64,000 bases of DNA from Cryptomeria japonica (GCF_030272615.1 NC_081413.1:331963302-332027301), one strand, 5' to 3'; counted from the first letter of the stretch, positions 23,100 through 35,828 are shown. Program-made: numbers and translations. The notes: generated from the letters alone by a model not told the origin.

Positions 23100-24255
23100 T
23101 TGTGCTATAAATTGTCAAATGGATTGCAAATTTCCTTGAAGGCTTCTTAGTGTATGCAAAATTATGGGAGGCGTATCCATAGTTGCTTTTACTTTTGCTA
23201 GAACCACTTTGATGCCTCTGTGAGATATGATGTAGCCTAACAAATTACCAGATGTTACCCTAAAAACACATTTCTTTGGGTTTATTCTAAGTTTACATTC
23301 CTTCATTTTGTCAAATATCGGGGCCAAGATGCCAAGATGATTATCTCTAGTGACTGATTTGCATAACAAGTCATCTACGTAGTCCTCCATCAATGTATGG
23401 ATGAAGTCATAAAATATTGTTGTCATGGCTCGTTGATATGTTGCCCCTTCATTTTTTAGGTCGAATGACATCACTTTCCAACAATAAGTTTCCCATGCAC
23501 ATGTAAAGACAATTTTGTGTTGGTCTTTGAGAGCAATTCGGATCTAACTGTATCCAAAGAACTTATCCATGAGTTACAACTTCTCATAGCTCATTGTCAT
23601 GTCCACTATGATATCTATATTTGGTAGAGGAAATCCATCCTTGGGACATTCTTTATTCAAATCCCTAAAATCTAGTGGCTTTAATGACTGGCACCAAGTT
23701 TGAAATCAATTCTATGTAGTCATTTGGTCTCATAAAGTCTACATCCAATAACCTTCTAAGCTCCGCTTTGACTAACAAGGCAACTTGTGGGTGCATCTTA
23801 CTCAATTTTTGCTTCATTGGTTTTGAGCCTTGCTTCAATGGTAAGTGGTGAAGGACAAGCTCAAGATCTATAATTGACATATCTACATAAGACCATGCAA
23901 AGTTGATCTGCATCTCAATGAAAAATTTAATGAACTCTGTTTTCTCTTCTTTTGACAATGAAGTGGAAAAATGGATAATTTTAAGGTTATCTAATGCACC
24001 CAAGTTATTTTCTTCAGTCGTATCCACAAGAAATGATGATTTTCCTTGACTTGACAAGAGTATGTCCAATCTTCCATCCTTGGGTGCCTTAGAGAGGTTT
24101 TCACCCGTGGATATGTCATTTGTTTTTACTTTTTTGTGGTCTAAGGGCATCTTTCGATTTTCACCCACAGACCTATTCTTTTCATTTTTTTTCTTTTTTA
24201 TTTTTATTTTTACTTTTGCGACTAGAAGATGGAGGTGACTCCTCAAATATGTCAT
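23100..24255 (-). pseudogene. Reverse transcriptase and preceding spacer of element C, broken
   Basis: 24255-23665 is open and covers a Lys-rich spacer, the FAWSYVDM segment, the MHPQVALLVKAELRRLLD entry helix of RT and the SNLVPV strand. After a break, 23474-23115 gives the NEGATYQRAMTTIF block and the catalytic YVDDLL motif, then the KKCVF and GYIISHRGI segments. The FRDLN-type region between them has stops. This enzyme would copy element RNA into DNA. Two hairpin modules of the kind described for A lie in the spacer (24145-24166 and 24082-24106). Confidence 0.85.
24082..24166 (-). other. Two AAAA-bulged hairpin modules in the C pol spacer
   Basis: Sense strand at 24106-24082: GGGTG, AAAA, CCT, 5-nt loop, AGG, CACCC; the outer stem is fully Watson-Crick. 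At 24166-24145: GGGTG, AAAA, TC, GAAA loop, GA, TGCCC, with two wobble pairs. Both lie in the coding frame as GENLS and GENRK. The first aligns with A-right 60041-60065. Confidence 0.6.
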
Positions 24256-24737
24256 GGGGTCCAGATCAATAGCAAATTTGGCCTTGTGATTGCCTTGTCT
24301 TATGCCTTCATAAAGGTCAAAAAATTATACAATTGCTTCATCATTCTCAAAGTAATCTAGACATGGTGGCCCTTGTTGGTCCCATTAGATAGGATCGGGG
24401 TATACAAGGGGCATGTCATCATCAGTGTTGTAAAAATATTGGGTAGAAAGTGAACATATAAATGTTAGTGGAATCACTATTTGAACTGCTTGTTTTAAAT
24501 TCTATGCTACGATCCCAAAATGTTTCTATCCAGGGTTTTGGACAATTTTTTATAGGGGGACGGATGCTTTCATGTTTGTCTTCGATAGGTAAGTCATTAG
24601 GGTCAATGAAGACATTGTAGATAGGCCATATGAGCTAAACGAATAAGAGTCTCGCTCCCATTCATTTGAGCCGGTTTTGGGATGGGGGTCCTCAAGTGTC
24701 GTTTTATCATCGGAATCATGTCATTTTTCACATGAAG

Positions 24738-24992
24738 TCACTTTGGTAGATAGGTTCCAATTCGCAATGGTACAAAACCTAACCCCAAAGTTTTATGTCT
24801 CATTTCAAGTATGATTGGCTCTACCCTTCCTTGCTTGTTTGGTCCCAAACCACTGTGTCCATCATATCCTTTTTTATGCATTATAGTGAAACTTTTATCA
24901 TATTGTTCCACTAGTAATTTGACAGGTGGTACATCTACTTCATCTTTATAGAGCCAATCTGACACATATTCATCCAAGGTTTCCTTTTTCAA
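24738..24992 (-). pseudogene. G-patch domain segment of element C
   Basis: An 84-codon open stretch with the pattern of a G-patch: aromatic, GYDGHSGLGPNKQG, then a basic linker and LGLGFVP. It lies between protease and RT, as in A-right (59102-59323). G-patch domains bind RNA or helicases; one is known at the protease C-terminus of some retroviruses and in some plant gypsy elements. The reading frame around it is broken. Confidence 0.7.
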
Positions 24993-25399
24993 TTCATCCC
25001 ACTTTAAAAATGTGGTGGGAGGTTGATATTGGATGATACTTTTAGGTTATTGACGCAAAAGATGTGGTTTCCTATGTGATTTTGGTGAGACAAACAACTT
25101 ACCAATGAGAAATGTTTGGATAATTAAATACTCACCACATCCATGGTCTTGAATCTTCATCTTGCCCTTATCAGATTCTGACAATGTCTAGGGATCCACA
25201 TATTGAGAGGAGCTAGGAGAAGGTGCTTCTCTATTAACTGGTACTTGTTGTTCGAGAGTGCTCTTCAAGTTAGCACTAAACTGAAAAGGGTTGGGATCTC
25301 CCATAATTGTTATCTCGATTCCATTGTATGGACATTTCAAACACTGATGATAGCTTCAAGGAACTACTTTCATTGCATGGACCCAAGGGTGGCCAAGAA

Positions 25400-25870
25400 T
25401 TGTGTTATATGGAAGGTCTAGGTCAAACACCTGCAACAAAGTATATTCTGTCATGGGACCCACTCTAATAGGAAAAATGATCACTCATTTAGATGAGTGC
25501 TTAACATCATCATAAGCTTTTATTATTATTCTTCTGGAAGGATCTATATCACTTTCAGCAAAGTCGGGAGCAATTATGACTCTCAAAGTGCAAATATAAG
25601 CTCGCTCCATCGTCTATCAAAACTCATCTGATTTTACAATTATGGACAAACACTTCAAGGTGTAGGGCATCATTATGGTAGGGTTTATCGTAGGAGATGT
25701 CATTATCCAAAAAGGCAACGTGATGAGAAGTGGCGAGATGCCCTATCTTGGCTTGGAATTGGTCAACATCAATGTCAATGGGGACAGTCGACTTAGTTAG
25801 AGCTTTATCTAAGATAATTCTATGTGTGGGAGACATTCTCAATAACTCAAGGATTGATATCTATGCAAGT
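25400..25870 (-). pseudogene. Aspartic protease of element C, broken
   Basis: The open piece 25842-25624 matches the pre-protease segment (PIDIDVDQFQAKIGHL), then fragments in other frames carry the DGAS-type catalytic region and the NTILGHPWVH-like strand. Stops and shifts inside make it inactive. Confidence 0.7.
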
Positions 25871-28800
25871 GTTTTTCCTAGATAGTCTAAGAGATTACAC
25901 TAACTCATGGGAGTTGGCTTAGGAGGATTTGAAAGAGCTCCTTTTAGGACTAGCTTAGACTGACGAGTAGCCACTATGCATAGGGTGTCATGTTCTTTAA
26001 TCCTTATGGTCGACACATGATTGTTTGATGCATTAAATAAATTAATGGTATAGTTATGAGAAGTGTTGGTGTAATTCGCATTACCTTTTTGGTTTGAGTT
26101 AAAAGTGGAGGCTTTTCTCTTATCATGATCAAGTAAGGGCATCTTGAAAAATAGTATGATCAACATTAGAAGTCCCAACGGATGAATCAACTTCAATTAA
26201 ACCTTGATTGAGCAAATCTTGAATAAGGTTCTTCAATTGAAAACATGATGCCACCTTATGACCTTTGGAACGATGATATTCACAATTTATGCATTGTCAT
26301 TCCACCAATGTGGTTTTACTGGTTGTTCCTCTTTGATATCTAACAACTTAATGAAGTTGTCCTAGATCAACTATTTCATAATTGATTCAATTGGCTCTCC
26401 CAATGGTGTAAACTATCAAGGAGGTGCACCTCTTGATCTAATAGGCTTGCATTCTTGACCTTGTTGTTGGCCTTGTTGCTGAATCAGATGTGTTGCATGA
26501 TTTGGTTGTTGAGCCTGATTAGGAGCCTAAATATTACGAGCACTTAGTCCTTTTATAATAAACTTGGGTTGATTAGTGTTCATTGCTATTGCATCCACCA
26601 CTCCATCATTGGTGACATTCTTATTCTTAGACCAAAATTTGTTCTTGTCGCTCGAGCTATTTGAATTATTATTGTCCTTGTTAACCTTAATGACTCCCTT
26701 ATTGACAAGAGCATTTTCAATGTTTATTCCCTTTTTTATGAGCTTTTTAATGGTACTAGGACTTTTTAATTTTAACACATACATCATTTCTGGTACCAAA
26801 TACTGGATAAACAAATTAACTTGTTATTCCTTAGGGATATCAAGAGAACATTGGCTAACTAGACTTCGCCATCTTTGTAAGAAATTGAGCAAAGGCTTCC
26901 CGATTTTTGCTTTGTTTCACATAAATCAGACACAGTTACCTCATTGTCTATATTGAATGTGAAATGACAAATAAACTTTTTAGGCAATTCATTCCATGAT
27001 TTTATGTTGCCCAGAAAACAAGAGTACCAATCCATGGCCTGCCCTGTGAGACTTCATGGGAAGAGATACATAAGATATGTATCATCATAATTGACTTGTG
27101 TGCATGTTGAGTAGTAAACCCGAATATGATCTTCTGGATTGCCCTTTCCCTTGTATTTCTCAAAATTTGGTGCTTCAAAATGATTAGGGAAGGGAGGCAT
27201 ATACAAACTTTTATCAAATGGATTGGGACATAAATCTTGTTGTGTGTATAACTTCTTTGTCCCCTTAGTTTGTAGTGCCTCAATTTGTTTTCTAAAATTT
27301 TTGAACTTGTTGCGCTAGGGAATCAGATTGTGAGGGCTTTGGAAATTTTTCATTCATCCCTAAACAACCTCTTTGTTGATACACAGTGCCCCCAAATGGG
27401 TTTTGATGTTCTGAGATTGTCATATTTGGCGTCTTTGACATATACACATTTTAATATTGCTCTTGTTATTGCGGCATCACCATGTTTTGATATTGAACAT
27501 TTTTTTGTGCTTGCTGAGATGGGATCACCATCTATACTTTAGGTTTATATTTCCTTGTAGACTATTAAAAGTGTGTCTATGGTTAATAATAAGCAGTCGC
27601 TTGTTGTTGTTGTTGTTGTTGAGGCACATAATGACTAGTTTTCCCTTGTTGTGCATAATAGGGCACTTGATACTGTTGGTGTTGTTGTTGTTGACGTTGA
27701 TTTTGGACTTGTTGAATTTGTACCACATTTTTGTTGTCTTGGTGTATACCCAAATATTTTTAAGAAATCATGTGTGTGGACTTTGGACTCTTTCTGTTTT
27801 TTCACTTTTACATGTGGTATTGCAACTATGTTAACTTGCCATGAAGTATGTCCAAACGATTGTTGTTGTTGCAAGTTCACATTCACTTGTGGTAGTGTAG
27901 AAGGTATTACAACATGTTGTTGAGTGTGATATATCTATTGTGCATTTTTTGTTTGCACATCTGAAGGTTCTTGTTGTAATACTTGATGTTGCAATTGCAC
28001 ATTATTGTTCATGCAATGCATAGTCATAATAGATGGTTGCATTGACAAATTTTGTGTTATTTGTGCATAGGTTGTCATATATGTTGAAATTGAATGCACA
28101 TGAGTGTCTTGTTGTGTCATTGGATTGGTATAAATCTCAAGGATATTAGGCATCCCTATAGTGAAGTATTCTTGCATCTCTGGTTGAGAACCAACTCGAG
28201 GAGATTGAGATACCTTTTGTTGTGTTGCATTCATCAATGTTTTTGTCATTATTGTTTGGTCTTTGTGCAAATGGTGTTGTATTATACAATGGAATATTAG
28301 CTGCTTCAAATGTTGCTTTTGGTGGAATGATCACACTTAAAGACTTAGATGCACGTTTCTCAAGTAGCGTGTTGGATCCTCTTGTTGTAAATTAACTTCA
28401 TTTTGAGGAGGCACAAAACTTAAGAGATTCTCTACCTCATGTTGTATTTGAACATTTTTTTGTTCATTGGACGTTGTAGCACAATTCTTGGGAATCATAT
28501 TAATATATTTCTTGGGATACATTCGGAACATTTTGCTCAAGAATTTATCCATCTTTCTTGTCATTTTAGGGTTGTTGACAACAATATCAATATCTTTAGA
28601 GGTGTCTGAATTTGATGTATTATTGGGATCAATTTCTTTTCAAGTTCGCAGGTGATCCAAAGCCTTGTAATAGATTTTTTCTCCATGTGATGTTGATGGT
28701 TGTGGGACATATTATTGGTTCAATTGATTAACATCAAACGGTGTACTTCTTGATGGTGTTGGTGGAACACTTTCGCATCCTGGTTTGATTGGCACAAATA

Positions 28801-29002
28801 CGGGTTTGTACTATGGTGGAGGTCCTAGTCGTACCATCCCATATTGTGGTAATGTGTTGCTTGAAATACTCATGTTATAATTAGGTGGTTGGGTCTGATA
28901 TTGTTGAATTTTTGTGTTTGGTACATTATCTGTTGGAAATGCAATGGCTTGATATGTAGATTTTTGTGATTTTGTGGACTTGGATCTTGTTTCAATAGGC
29001 AT
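25871..29002 (-). pseudogene. Gag of element C, broken
   Basis: Starts at MPIETRSKSTKSQKS (ATG at 29002). The N-terminal half is low-complexity with Gln and Asn runs from CAA repeats (27598-27640 and nearby). The Gag core is recognisable around 27280-26830 (NPFDKSLYMPPFPNHFEAP, GKGNPEDHIR). A zinc-knuckle region follows near 26300. Fragments 26814-26527 and 26196-25900 correspond to post-core linkers of A Gag (WSKNKNVTNDGVVDA). Multiple frameshifts and stops. Confidence 0.8.
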
Positions 29003-29853
29003 GTCACTATGTAATGTTTTTGGGATTTTTGAACTTTAAGAATGATAATGCAACTAATGAAACCTAAAAGGACAATAATGAAAATTATGTTTGTGGTCTT
29101 TTTGAACTTTGGAAATAACAATGATATGCAACTAAATGCAACTTTAAGGAATGAAAATGCAATTTATGACAAGAAGGCAAACTATGTTTTTGGACTTTTC
29201 AAGATTTTGGATAAACTTTTAGAATGCAAACCTAAAGATGCAACCTTTGGAAAATTGAAATGAAGTCTAGACCTCAAAGGGATAGAAGACAAAATGATGA
29301 TAGGGAAAATGACAATGTCTCACCTATTGCTTGGATACTAAGCTAGGTTTGATGTGATGATATTGATAAAAGGACAAATTTTGGACAAGGTTGAGATTTC
29401 CTAACAACAACTTAGGGTATAATCTAAACTTTTGATTTTCAAGTTTGGCAAAACCTAATTTTTAGACTAAATACAAAAAAGGGCAATGACAATGACAAGA
29501 CCTAAAGATGATGCAAATATATGATATGGTCTTAAAGTATGCTATGATCTAAGGATATAATATGATATGATCTAGGAATATGATATGGATATGATATGAT
29601 AAAATCAACCTAAGACAAGTCTAGGGTTTATGACAATGCAATGACAAGACTAGTGCAATAAGGATATATGAGGACCAATGACTTGGAATATGCAAAATGC
29701 AACCTATGCAATGACCTAATTTTGGTCTAATGGTGATAATCCAAGAATATGAATGATCAAAACCTAAGAATGGAATTTTAGGACCTAGATGCAAGAGGGA
29801 CTAATGAAAATGCAATGGACTAATATGAAAGGTAATGTATATTTCTTAAGACC
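29003..29853 (-). other. Element C leader, gag-proximal part
   Basis: AT-rich, no coding features. ATATGATATG-type short repeats at 29520-29600. It continues after the solo LTR at 30752. Confidence 0.5.
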
Positions 29854-30751
29854 TGTTGGGAAAATGGTGTCTCAACCTTACGTTTATATGAGGTTACTAT
29901 TTATAGTAAGTTTTCATTTGAGCACGAAATAGTGAAAAATTCTCCCCAAAGCTTTTGGTTGGCTAGATAAGCATGCCGATAAATTTTCGTCGCAAGATCA
30001 TAGCTAGTTTTGAAGATATTAATTTTTTTTGTTTTTGGAGGGTGCGGTGAAAAGTTTTAATTTAATTTTGAGGACTTTAGATCCTCTAAAACACCTTGAA
30101 AAGTGGGTTTCAATGGCACATCCATTTATGAGGTGATGGAGCACTTCGCTAGCTTTCTAACGCTTCTAACAATTTGTCAATCGAACACACTATTCACAAG
30201 TTATGACCTCTGGAAGTTGGGACTCCTAAAATAGGAAATATAAAATGCATCGGACACATAAATTAGCTGTAAAAGGGAGGAACATGTTTTGATGTATGTT
30301 TTTACACGTCATAGGGCATCTAGAATGGAGATAAGGTTGGCTCTACTTTATTGGGTGGTTTTAGCCCATGGTTTTGTATTATCGTTTGGCGGTTTCTTGT
30401 ATTATATCTCCTATATATGAGGTGTGTGAGATAGAGGTTATGTGTAAGATTCTTATGGCTATTGATTTACCTCTGAATCTTTTATTTGTGGTACTACTGT
30501 GAAGAGCTTTCTCTATAAGTATATTGTAATATGTTGTTGATTGTTGAATAATATATTGAGTTGCTTTTGGAGTGTGGGGTTTTTCTCCTAAAAGGGTTTT
30601 CCCCATGTAAATCACTGTGTTATGGTATGAATGTTATTATGTCTATTTCTATTAAGTTTTTGTAACTATTGTAACGATCTATAAAAATATTTGCATCACC
30701 CTCCTCTCAAGGTTAGTGTAGGAAGTTGTTCCACTGCTTAGCTTCCATACA
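29854..30751 (+). mobile_element. Solo Copia-like LTR
   Basis: 898 bp, TGTTGGGAAAATGG...CATACA, flanked by AGACC at 29849-29853 and 30752-30756. The T-rich end with a GGTTTTTCTCC / TTTTCCCCATG pattern is typical of Copia U5. No internal region, so it is probably the product of LTR-LTR recombination. Removing it leaves a continuous C leader. Confidence 0.85.
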
Positions 30752-30756
30752 AGACC

Positions 30757-31401
30757 TAAGTTTTGGACCATGCAAAACCTAACCTAAAGTGACATGGATT
30801 TTGAAACCAAGGAGTACATTTGTGTCATAAGCCATATTTATGAGATTTTTTTGAATGCTAGATGATAACTTTGATTTTTTTTTAGACAAGTGTTGACTTT
30901 GGAAAATCTTTGTTTGAACATTGGTGACCAAGTTGTTTGTTTGTGACCTTGTTTTTTATGTGAACCTTTGTTTTGATGTGGTTTTGTCTTGAAATGATGC
31001 TTTGATTTAACATACACAAAAGATAGAATGACTATTTGACTTGTTACATGAAATAACTGCACATCTAATTAAAATCTTAAGGCTGGAAAGGACATTATTT
31101 GTTAGATTCCCACTGCAGCTAAATTTGAGTTGCACTTATTCAGATTGGATAGCGTAGAAGTTTGGTGACACTAGCTCCCCCACCACGACACACACTTCTC
31201 GGGTACACCAAACTTTTAATTCCCAAAGATCCAAAGATCTTGAGGAATTTGCTATCTCAATTCTAAACTGTGGGATTGTGGGATGGCTTTAGAGGTCTGA
31301 CCTCCTATGCCAACAAATAGAGGGATTTTGGCAACTAAAACAATAGTTTATTTAGTTCGGGCATCCATTCAGGTGGGCATACATACATACATACATAGCA
31401 T
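30757..31401 (-). other. Element C leader, LTR-proximal part with conserved block
   Basis: 31080-31380 is a diverged homologue of the conserved leader of the A elements: the self-complementary GAGGTCTGACCTC, the TTTTGGCAACTAAAAC stretch and the TTCTCGGGT word all align in order. An ATAC microsatellite (31376-31397) sits at the junction with element E. Confidence 0.55.
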
Positions 31402-32543
31402 TGTAAATTGCATCCCTATATAATTCTTTATTCAACTATGCCCTATTTTAGTATGTATGGCCTCCTGCATTTGGTCTCATTCATCCCAACTCAATTCTAC
31501 ATGTCATTTTGGTTTTTTCCTCCCATTTTGGACCTCGAACACAAATTTGGGGCCACTTTGGAGGAAGCATTCCAATCATATCAGCATGCTCTCCTATATT
31601 TGGTGCCAAATTCTAACCACATAACGATCAACATGGTTAAGTGAAAATTCTTATCCCGTGTCGACTTGCTCCAAGTTTTGCACCCCAAAATGTTTGAGAG
31701 AGGTATATAAGCAAGGTATCCTCCCTTATTTTAGAGATCTATGACAACTAGAAGGATTTTCATGAATGTAGAGCATGTGAGAAGAACTATAGGCAATTCA
31801 ATTCAAGCATTCAAGGCATTTCATCCCACCATATTATTCATTGTGGCAAACAACCTTCATACAAGTATGCCTTTTGTGATGTCCTTTTAGTTCTTTTGTG
31901 GACTTATGCTATTGCATCAACATTTGTGAACACCTTCAAAGAAGCATTTGCATCATTAAGGTATAAGACATTCTTATTTTGAAATCTAGCCTATGTTATG
32001 TATCAACATGATTTCCTTTCAATTTATTGTTAATTTCAATACTAGGGTTTCACTTAGGCAAACCCCTTTATACCTAACATTTTCTCCCTTTTCAGTGTGT
32101 AGGAACATGTGACGAACCTATGAAAACAAGTACATAACAAGCAGGTGGAGATTTTCAGTCTACAATTTGACGCAGTTGAACAACCAAGAGTGTGCCAAGA
32201 GCATGTTGAGCATATCGCCATAGTCCCTACACTTTTGCTTGAAATTCAAACTGTGGGTGAGTTACAGTTTTCTCTGCTAGATCTTCTATTAGAATTATAT
32301 ATCCAGCTCACTTTCTCCTTGTGCGCACTAGAAGGTCATCTTATTACCCTATTTTCATTCTTGTTCCTAAATTGCAAAGTCATCTTCAAGTACCCCATGA
32401 GGTACCACTAAATTCACCTTGTTCCTAAGAACATCTTGGGTCAGGTGGATCATTCCCCCTCTCAAAGTGATTAAAGCATAAATAGGCCTTAATCTTCCTA
32501 GTTTTCCCATACATGCTAGTAAACCCTATTTCCCCACATCACA
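31402..32543 (+). repeat. LTR of element E
   Basis: About 1142 bp, TGTAAATTGCATCC...CACATCACA, followed by a primer-site-like sequence. TATA box TATATAAG at 31704-31711. The start is placed by the TG at the end of the ATAC run and may be off by a few bases. Confidence 0.65.
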
Positions 32544-32563
32544 TTTTGGTGAACCCGTTGTGT
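32544..32563 (+). promoter_or_regulatory. Primer-site-like sequence of element E
   Basis: TTTTGGTGAACCCG directly after the LTR. B1 (40391-40378, minus) and F1 (47250-47237, minus) have the matching TTTTGGTGAACCTG and TTTTAGTGAACCCA. The tRNA is not identified. Confidence 0.6.
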
Positions 32564-32611
32564 CCTTTACTTCCATCTTCTAATTTTAGATCTGATTTGG
32601 GGTGTTTCATA

Positions 32612-33055
32612 ATGCAAATCACTAAATTTGATTGGTTCTCTATTTCACATGTAATTGCATTTCTTCTTAGTTACATTTATCAAAATCATGTGTTGGATAA
32701 TGGTTTCTTTCACTTCACATTGCTTCTTTTCATTCATAGTACTATTGCATATGGTATCATTCAAGTTTCAAAGATATTTGATACTTGCAAATCATTCCTC
32801 AAATATTTTATCCATGAATGTTGTTTTATGATGATGTTCTTAAGAAAATGCATATCATATATAGATCACATAAAAGTTTTTGTAGAAAATTATAATCCTA
32901 GAGATGACATTAAAGAGGCTAATGCTTGTACCTCTCATGGGATATCTTATGAGAATAAGGAAAGAATCAATACTCTTATAAATGATCTCTCCAATAAAGA
33001 GCAAGCATTGAAGAGAAACATGACACCATCTTCTTCTCATATATATATACTCTAG
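32612..33055 (+). pseudogene. B-family Gag-like protein of element E, N-terminal part
   Basis: About 147 residues from MQITKFDWFS; the open frame starts further upstream inside the LTR, so I chose the first Met after the primer site. It has hydrophobic stretches (SHVIAFLLSYIY, FFHFTLLLFIH, FMMMFLRKCISYI) that look like membrane segments, followed by a polar segment matching B1 (NPRD...INDLSNKEQALK). A stop follows; homology to B1 continues to about 33950 in broken frames with a remnant of the G-patch. This membrane-like N-terminus is unusual for Gag. Confidence 0.55.
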
Positions 33056-34061
33056 TGCAAGGGGGGAAAATCAAAATATTGGTATATTAATCCATCTAGA
33101 TCCTCCTTATTCTCCTAAAGATTACCTTGATTATCAACATATTTGTAGGAATTATGATGTTATACACTTTATTCATGATCTATCTCCTAACATAGCATTA
33201 AGAAAAGATTGTCTTAGATGATAAGGATCCTTCTTTTCAACCTACTAAAGAGACATGAATAATGATTATAGAAAGGATAATCCCCCTACAAAAGATATTC
33301 CTTCTTCATCTACTCATCCCTTTGGCCCTTCAACTTATCCTTACACAAATTTTTTTAAGGAAATTCATGATCAAAGCCCCTCTCCTTCACAATCAAAAAT
33401 ATCTTATGAGGTTGGCTATTGTATCATTTAAAAATAAGGCTATAAATGGAAAAGACTTAGAAATCATGAACAAAGAATCAAGTTCCCTATAGATATTCCC
33501 TTACAATATACTACCATCCTAATTCATCAACAACTATAAATGATCTTCATAAAGTTCAAATTCTTAAGGAGTATTTTGTAAGACATATAAACTATCGTCC
33601 ATCTAAACATGCTTCTTCGTCAAACAACCCTCCTCCTCCCTTACCAATTATTTTGCCACAATAAAACAACCCTTCTTCTTCCACTAGTATATATTTCCCT
33701 ATATCTCAAGAGACAAGACTTGTCCATATTGAGAATCATGAACAATTAGCTACAAGAATGTTATTTTTCCTTCATAATATATGTCAATAACTATAAGAAC
33801 AAAGATGGTGATGTGTATTATCTCTTTCATCATAGTTATTCTCATTCTCTTGGAATTTGTTCAAGACCAATATGATAAAGCTCGTATTACTCTCACAATT
33901 GATCTTATGTTATTTATTGATGAAGAGGTTGTGCCTTATCACTCTCTTTGCCTATTATGTTGCTCCACATCTTGTAGTATTAGTAGTTTGCCTTTTAGAG
34001 GACTCTTTATTTTTCATGGTGTTATGGTTTCATTTTCAAATTTACTTTGTGAATAATGTAT
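33056..34061 (+). pseudogene. Rest of the B-family Gag-like ORF of element E
   Basis: Fragments in several frames match B1 38900-38042: the PPYSP segment, FFKEI, a degraded G-patch near 33400, a Pro/Ser-rich linker and the final QDQYDKARITLTIDLMLF block, which aligns with QEQYNRTRICLSTNLTLF in B1. Numerous stops. Confidence 0.6.
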
Positions 34062-34415
34062 ATCTCCTTCTTCCTTGTCTCCATGCCTGGGGGCAAGAAT
34101 GATATTTCAATTCCCCCCTCTCTCTCTATTTTAAATGAGTGGTGTGAGCATAATCAGTATTGCAATTAGGCCTTAGAGGATGAAACACCAAAGTGAGGAC
34201 AAAAGTGTATGCGAGTACAAATTAGGATGCTACATCTTCTTCTCCCTTGTCTCTATGCCTGGGGGGAAGGATAATATTTTGATTCTCCCTCTCTCTCTAT
34301 TTTATATGAGTGGTGTGAGCAAAATCAGTATTGCAATTAGGTCATAGAGGATGAAACACCAAAGTGAGGGCCAAGCGAGGATAAAAGTGTAGGTGAGTAC
34401 AAATTAGGACACTAC
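34062..34415. repeat. Two tandem copies of a ~175-bp unit ending like an LTR
   Basis: Units 34062-34233 and 34234-34415 share a GCCTGGGGG word, a CT run, GAGTGGTGTGAGC and end with TTAGGA(TG/CA)CTAC. The second end is followed by TTTAGCCCCCACTTTAG, the polypurine tract of an F/B element on the minus strand, so this is probably the duplicated end of the F1 3' LTR. Confidence 0.6.
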
Positions 34416-34640
34416 GTTTAGCCCCCACTTTAGCAGGAGTATGAGACTAACCATACTCATGGTAAATTACAAAGGTTTCCACTGAAAACTTTCATCAAGA
34501 TATCAAAGAGACAAAATGCACCGAGCCCCCAGGGACTTTAGGACCTTACTACTCCAATATCAAGATAAAAGAAACATCATAAGAAAGAGGAAAGAGAGAG
34601 AGAGCACATGACTTCTAGCCTAGTGAGGTTTGTTTACTAT
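34416..34640 (-). other. F1 3' untranslated end with polypurine tract
   Basis: 34417-34434 reads TTTAGCCCCCACTTTAGC on the plus strand, the complement of a purine tract adjoining an LTR. The following sequence aligns with the corresponding start of B1 (35829) and F2 (48413). Interrupted at 34641 by B1; resumes at 41580. Confidence 0.6.
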
Positions 34641-35828
34641 TGTAATGGGGGAAAATTAGGGTTTCCACCACTGCATGTATGAAAACCTCTAATTTGTCAT
34701 TACATTCAAAAGAGGGATGAAGTCCAATAGATTAAATCCCAAATCAAGAATGATAAGGATTGAATACTAATTGAATTTAAGGGTAGGTGTGAATAAATTG
34801 ACGGGCTCTTTTGTGTGATGAAATTCTAAAATCAGGAAAAGTGCTAGAAATGAAGATAAAAATGTAGAAACAGTGGGCTACAGTTGCCAATTTTTTGCAC
34901 GGACTTGGATTTGAGCAGTATATGCAGATTCATATTTGATCCCTAAAAAAGCTCCAAAAATATTGAGACTGGTGTGCCCATCGCCCTAGTCCTCCTACTT
35001 TTTTGCATGCCAGAGAGGGTTGATTTGTCTCTACAAATAGTGCTTATTTTGAAGAGCACAACTCTGTACCTATTTCTTGCACACACAAAAAAGGGGGAAA
35101 TAGTTTGGGAATAGAGGTTTGCCTAAGTCAAACCCCGGTTTAGGAATTAACCTTGATTGAAATATTGAAAATACTAAAATAAATGATGGAAGGATATACC
35201 TCAAATCTGCAATGACTAATAATGGTGCTTTGCTTCTTGAATGTAATCACATATGTTGTATGAAATGGCATGAACATAAAAAAACCCTAATCACACACAC
35301 ATGCTTGCAAATGAATGATGTAATGATGCTCCACAATTGATGAATGAAGAAATGCAGCCTTGAAGACCTCTAGAGATGATTAATGAATGTGTCAATGCTT
35401 GAATGTTTGATGATGATAATGTTTCCCTTCTCTTATGATCTCTTGTATATCTTGTGTTATGCAAATGAGAGGGGAAAACTTCCTTATATACTTTCCTAGA
35501 AAAAAGTGCATTAATTTTCTGACAGGCCGATACAAGGAGATATTTCCCACTCAAATTTGAAGATGCAAGAGGGGACCAAAATAAGGCCCAATTAAGGAGG
35601 ACTGGGGTGTGGCGCCCTAGTCCCAATGAGAACCAAAGTACCACGCCCTAGTCCTACCCTATTTTTGGGTTGGACTAAGGGGCTATGTGATGGACAAAGT
35701 GGAAATGAGGCCAAATTCGCATAGTGAAGGCATAATTAGGCCTTAATTAGGCATAGGTATGTGAACACTAAGGTGAGGGCCCCAAATGCAGTCAAAATTG
35801 CAAAGGGGTTCAATTTTAGGATGCTACA
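34641..35828 (-). repeat. 3' LTR of B1
   Basis: Direct repeat of 40392-41574, inverted-end TGTA...TACA. TATA box TATATAAGG on the minus strand at 35490-35482. Confidence 0.93.

Larger units (their letters stand above)
9773..31401 (-). mobile_element. Element C: decayed Tat-type gypsy retrotransposon, interrupted by N and a solo LTR
   Basis: Minus-strand order: leader (31401-29003), gag (29002-25870), protease, G-patch, spacer, RT, RNase H, second RNase H, integrase (to about 13195), 3' UTR and an apparent 3' LTR ending at 11277. The second, archaeal-type RNase H places it in the Tat lineage. Its sequence is related to but clearly diverged from the A elements. Many stops and frameshifts. The 5' LTR is not seen; element E begins at 31402. 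Confidence 0.85.
31402..34415 (+). mobile_element. Element E: partial B-family retrotransposon
   Basis: Plus-strand LTR (31402-32543), primer-site-like sequence, and a broken gag-like region homologous to B1 read in the opposite direction. No complete 3' LTR was found; the copy grades into a tandem repeat at 34062-34415. No RT or integrase motifs. Confidence 0.7.
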
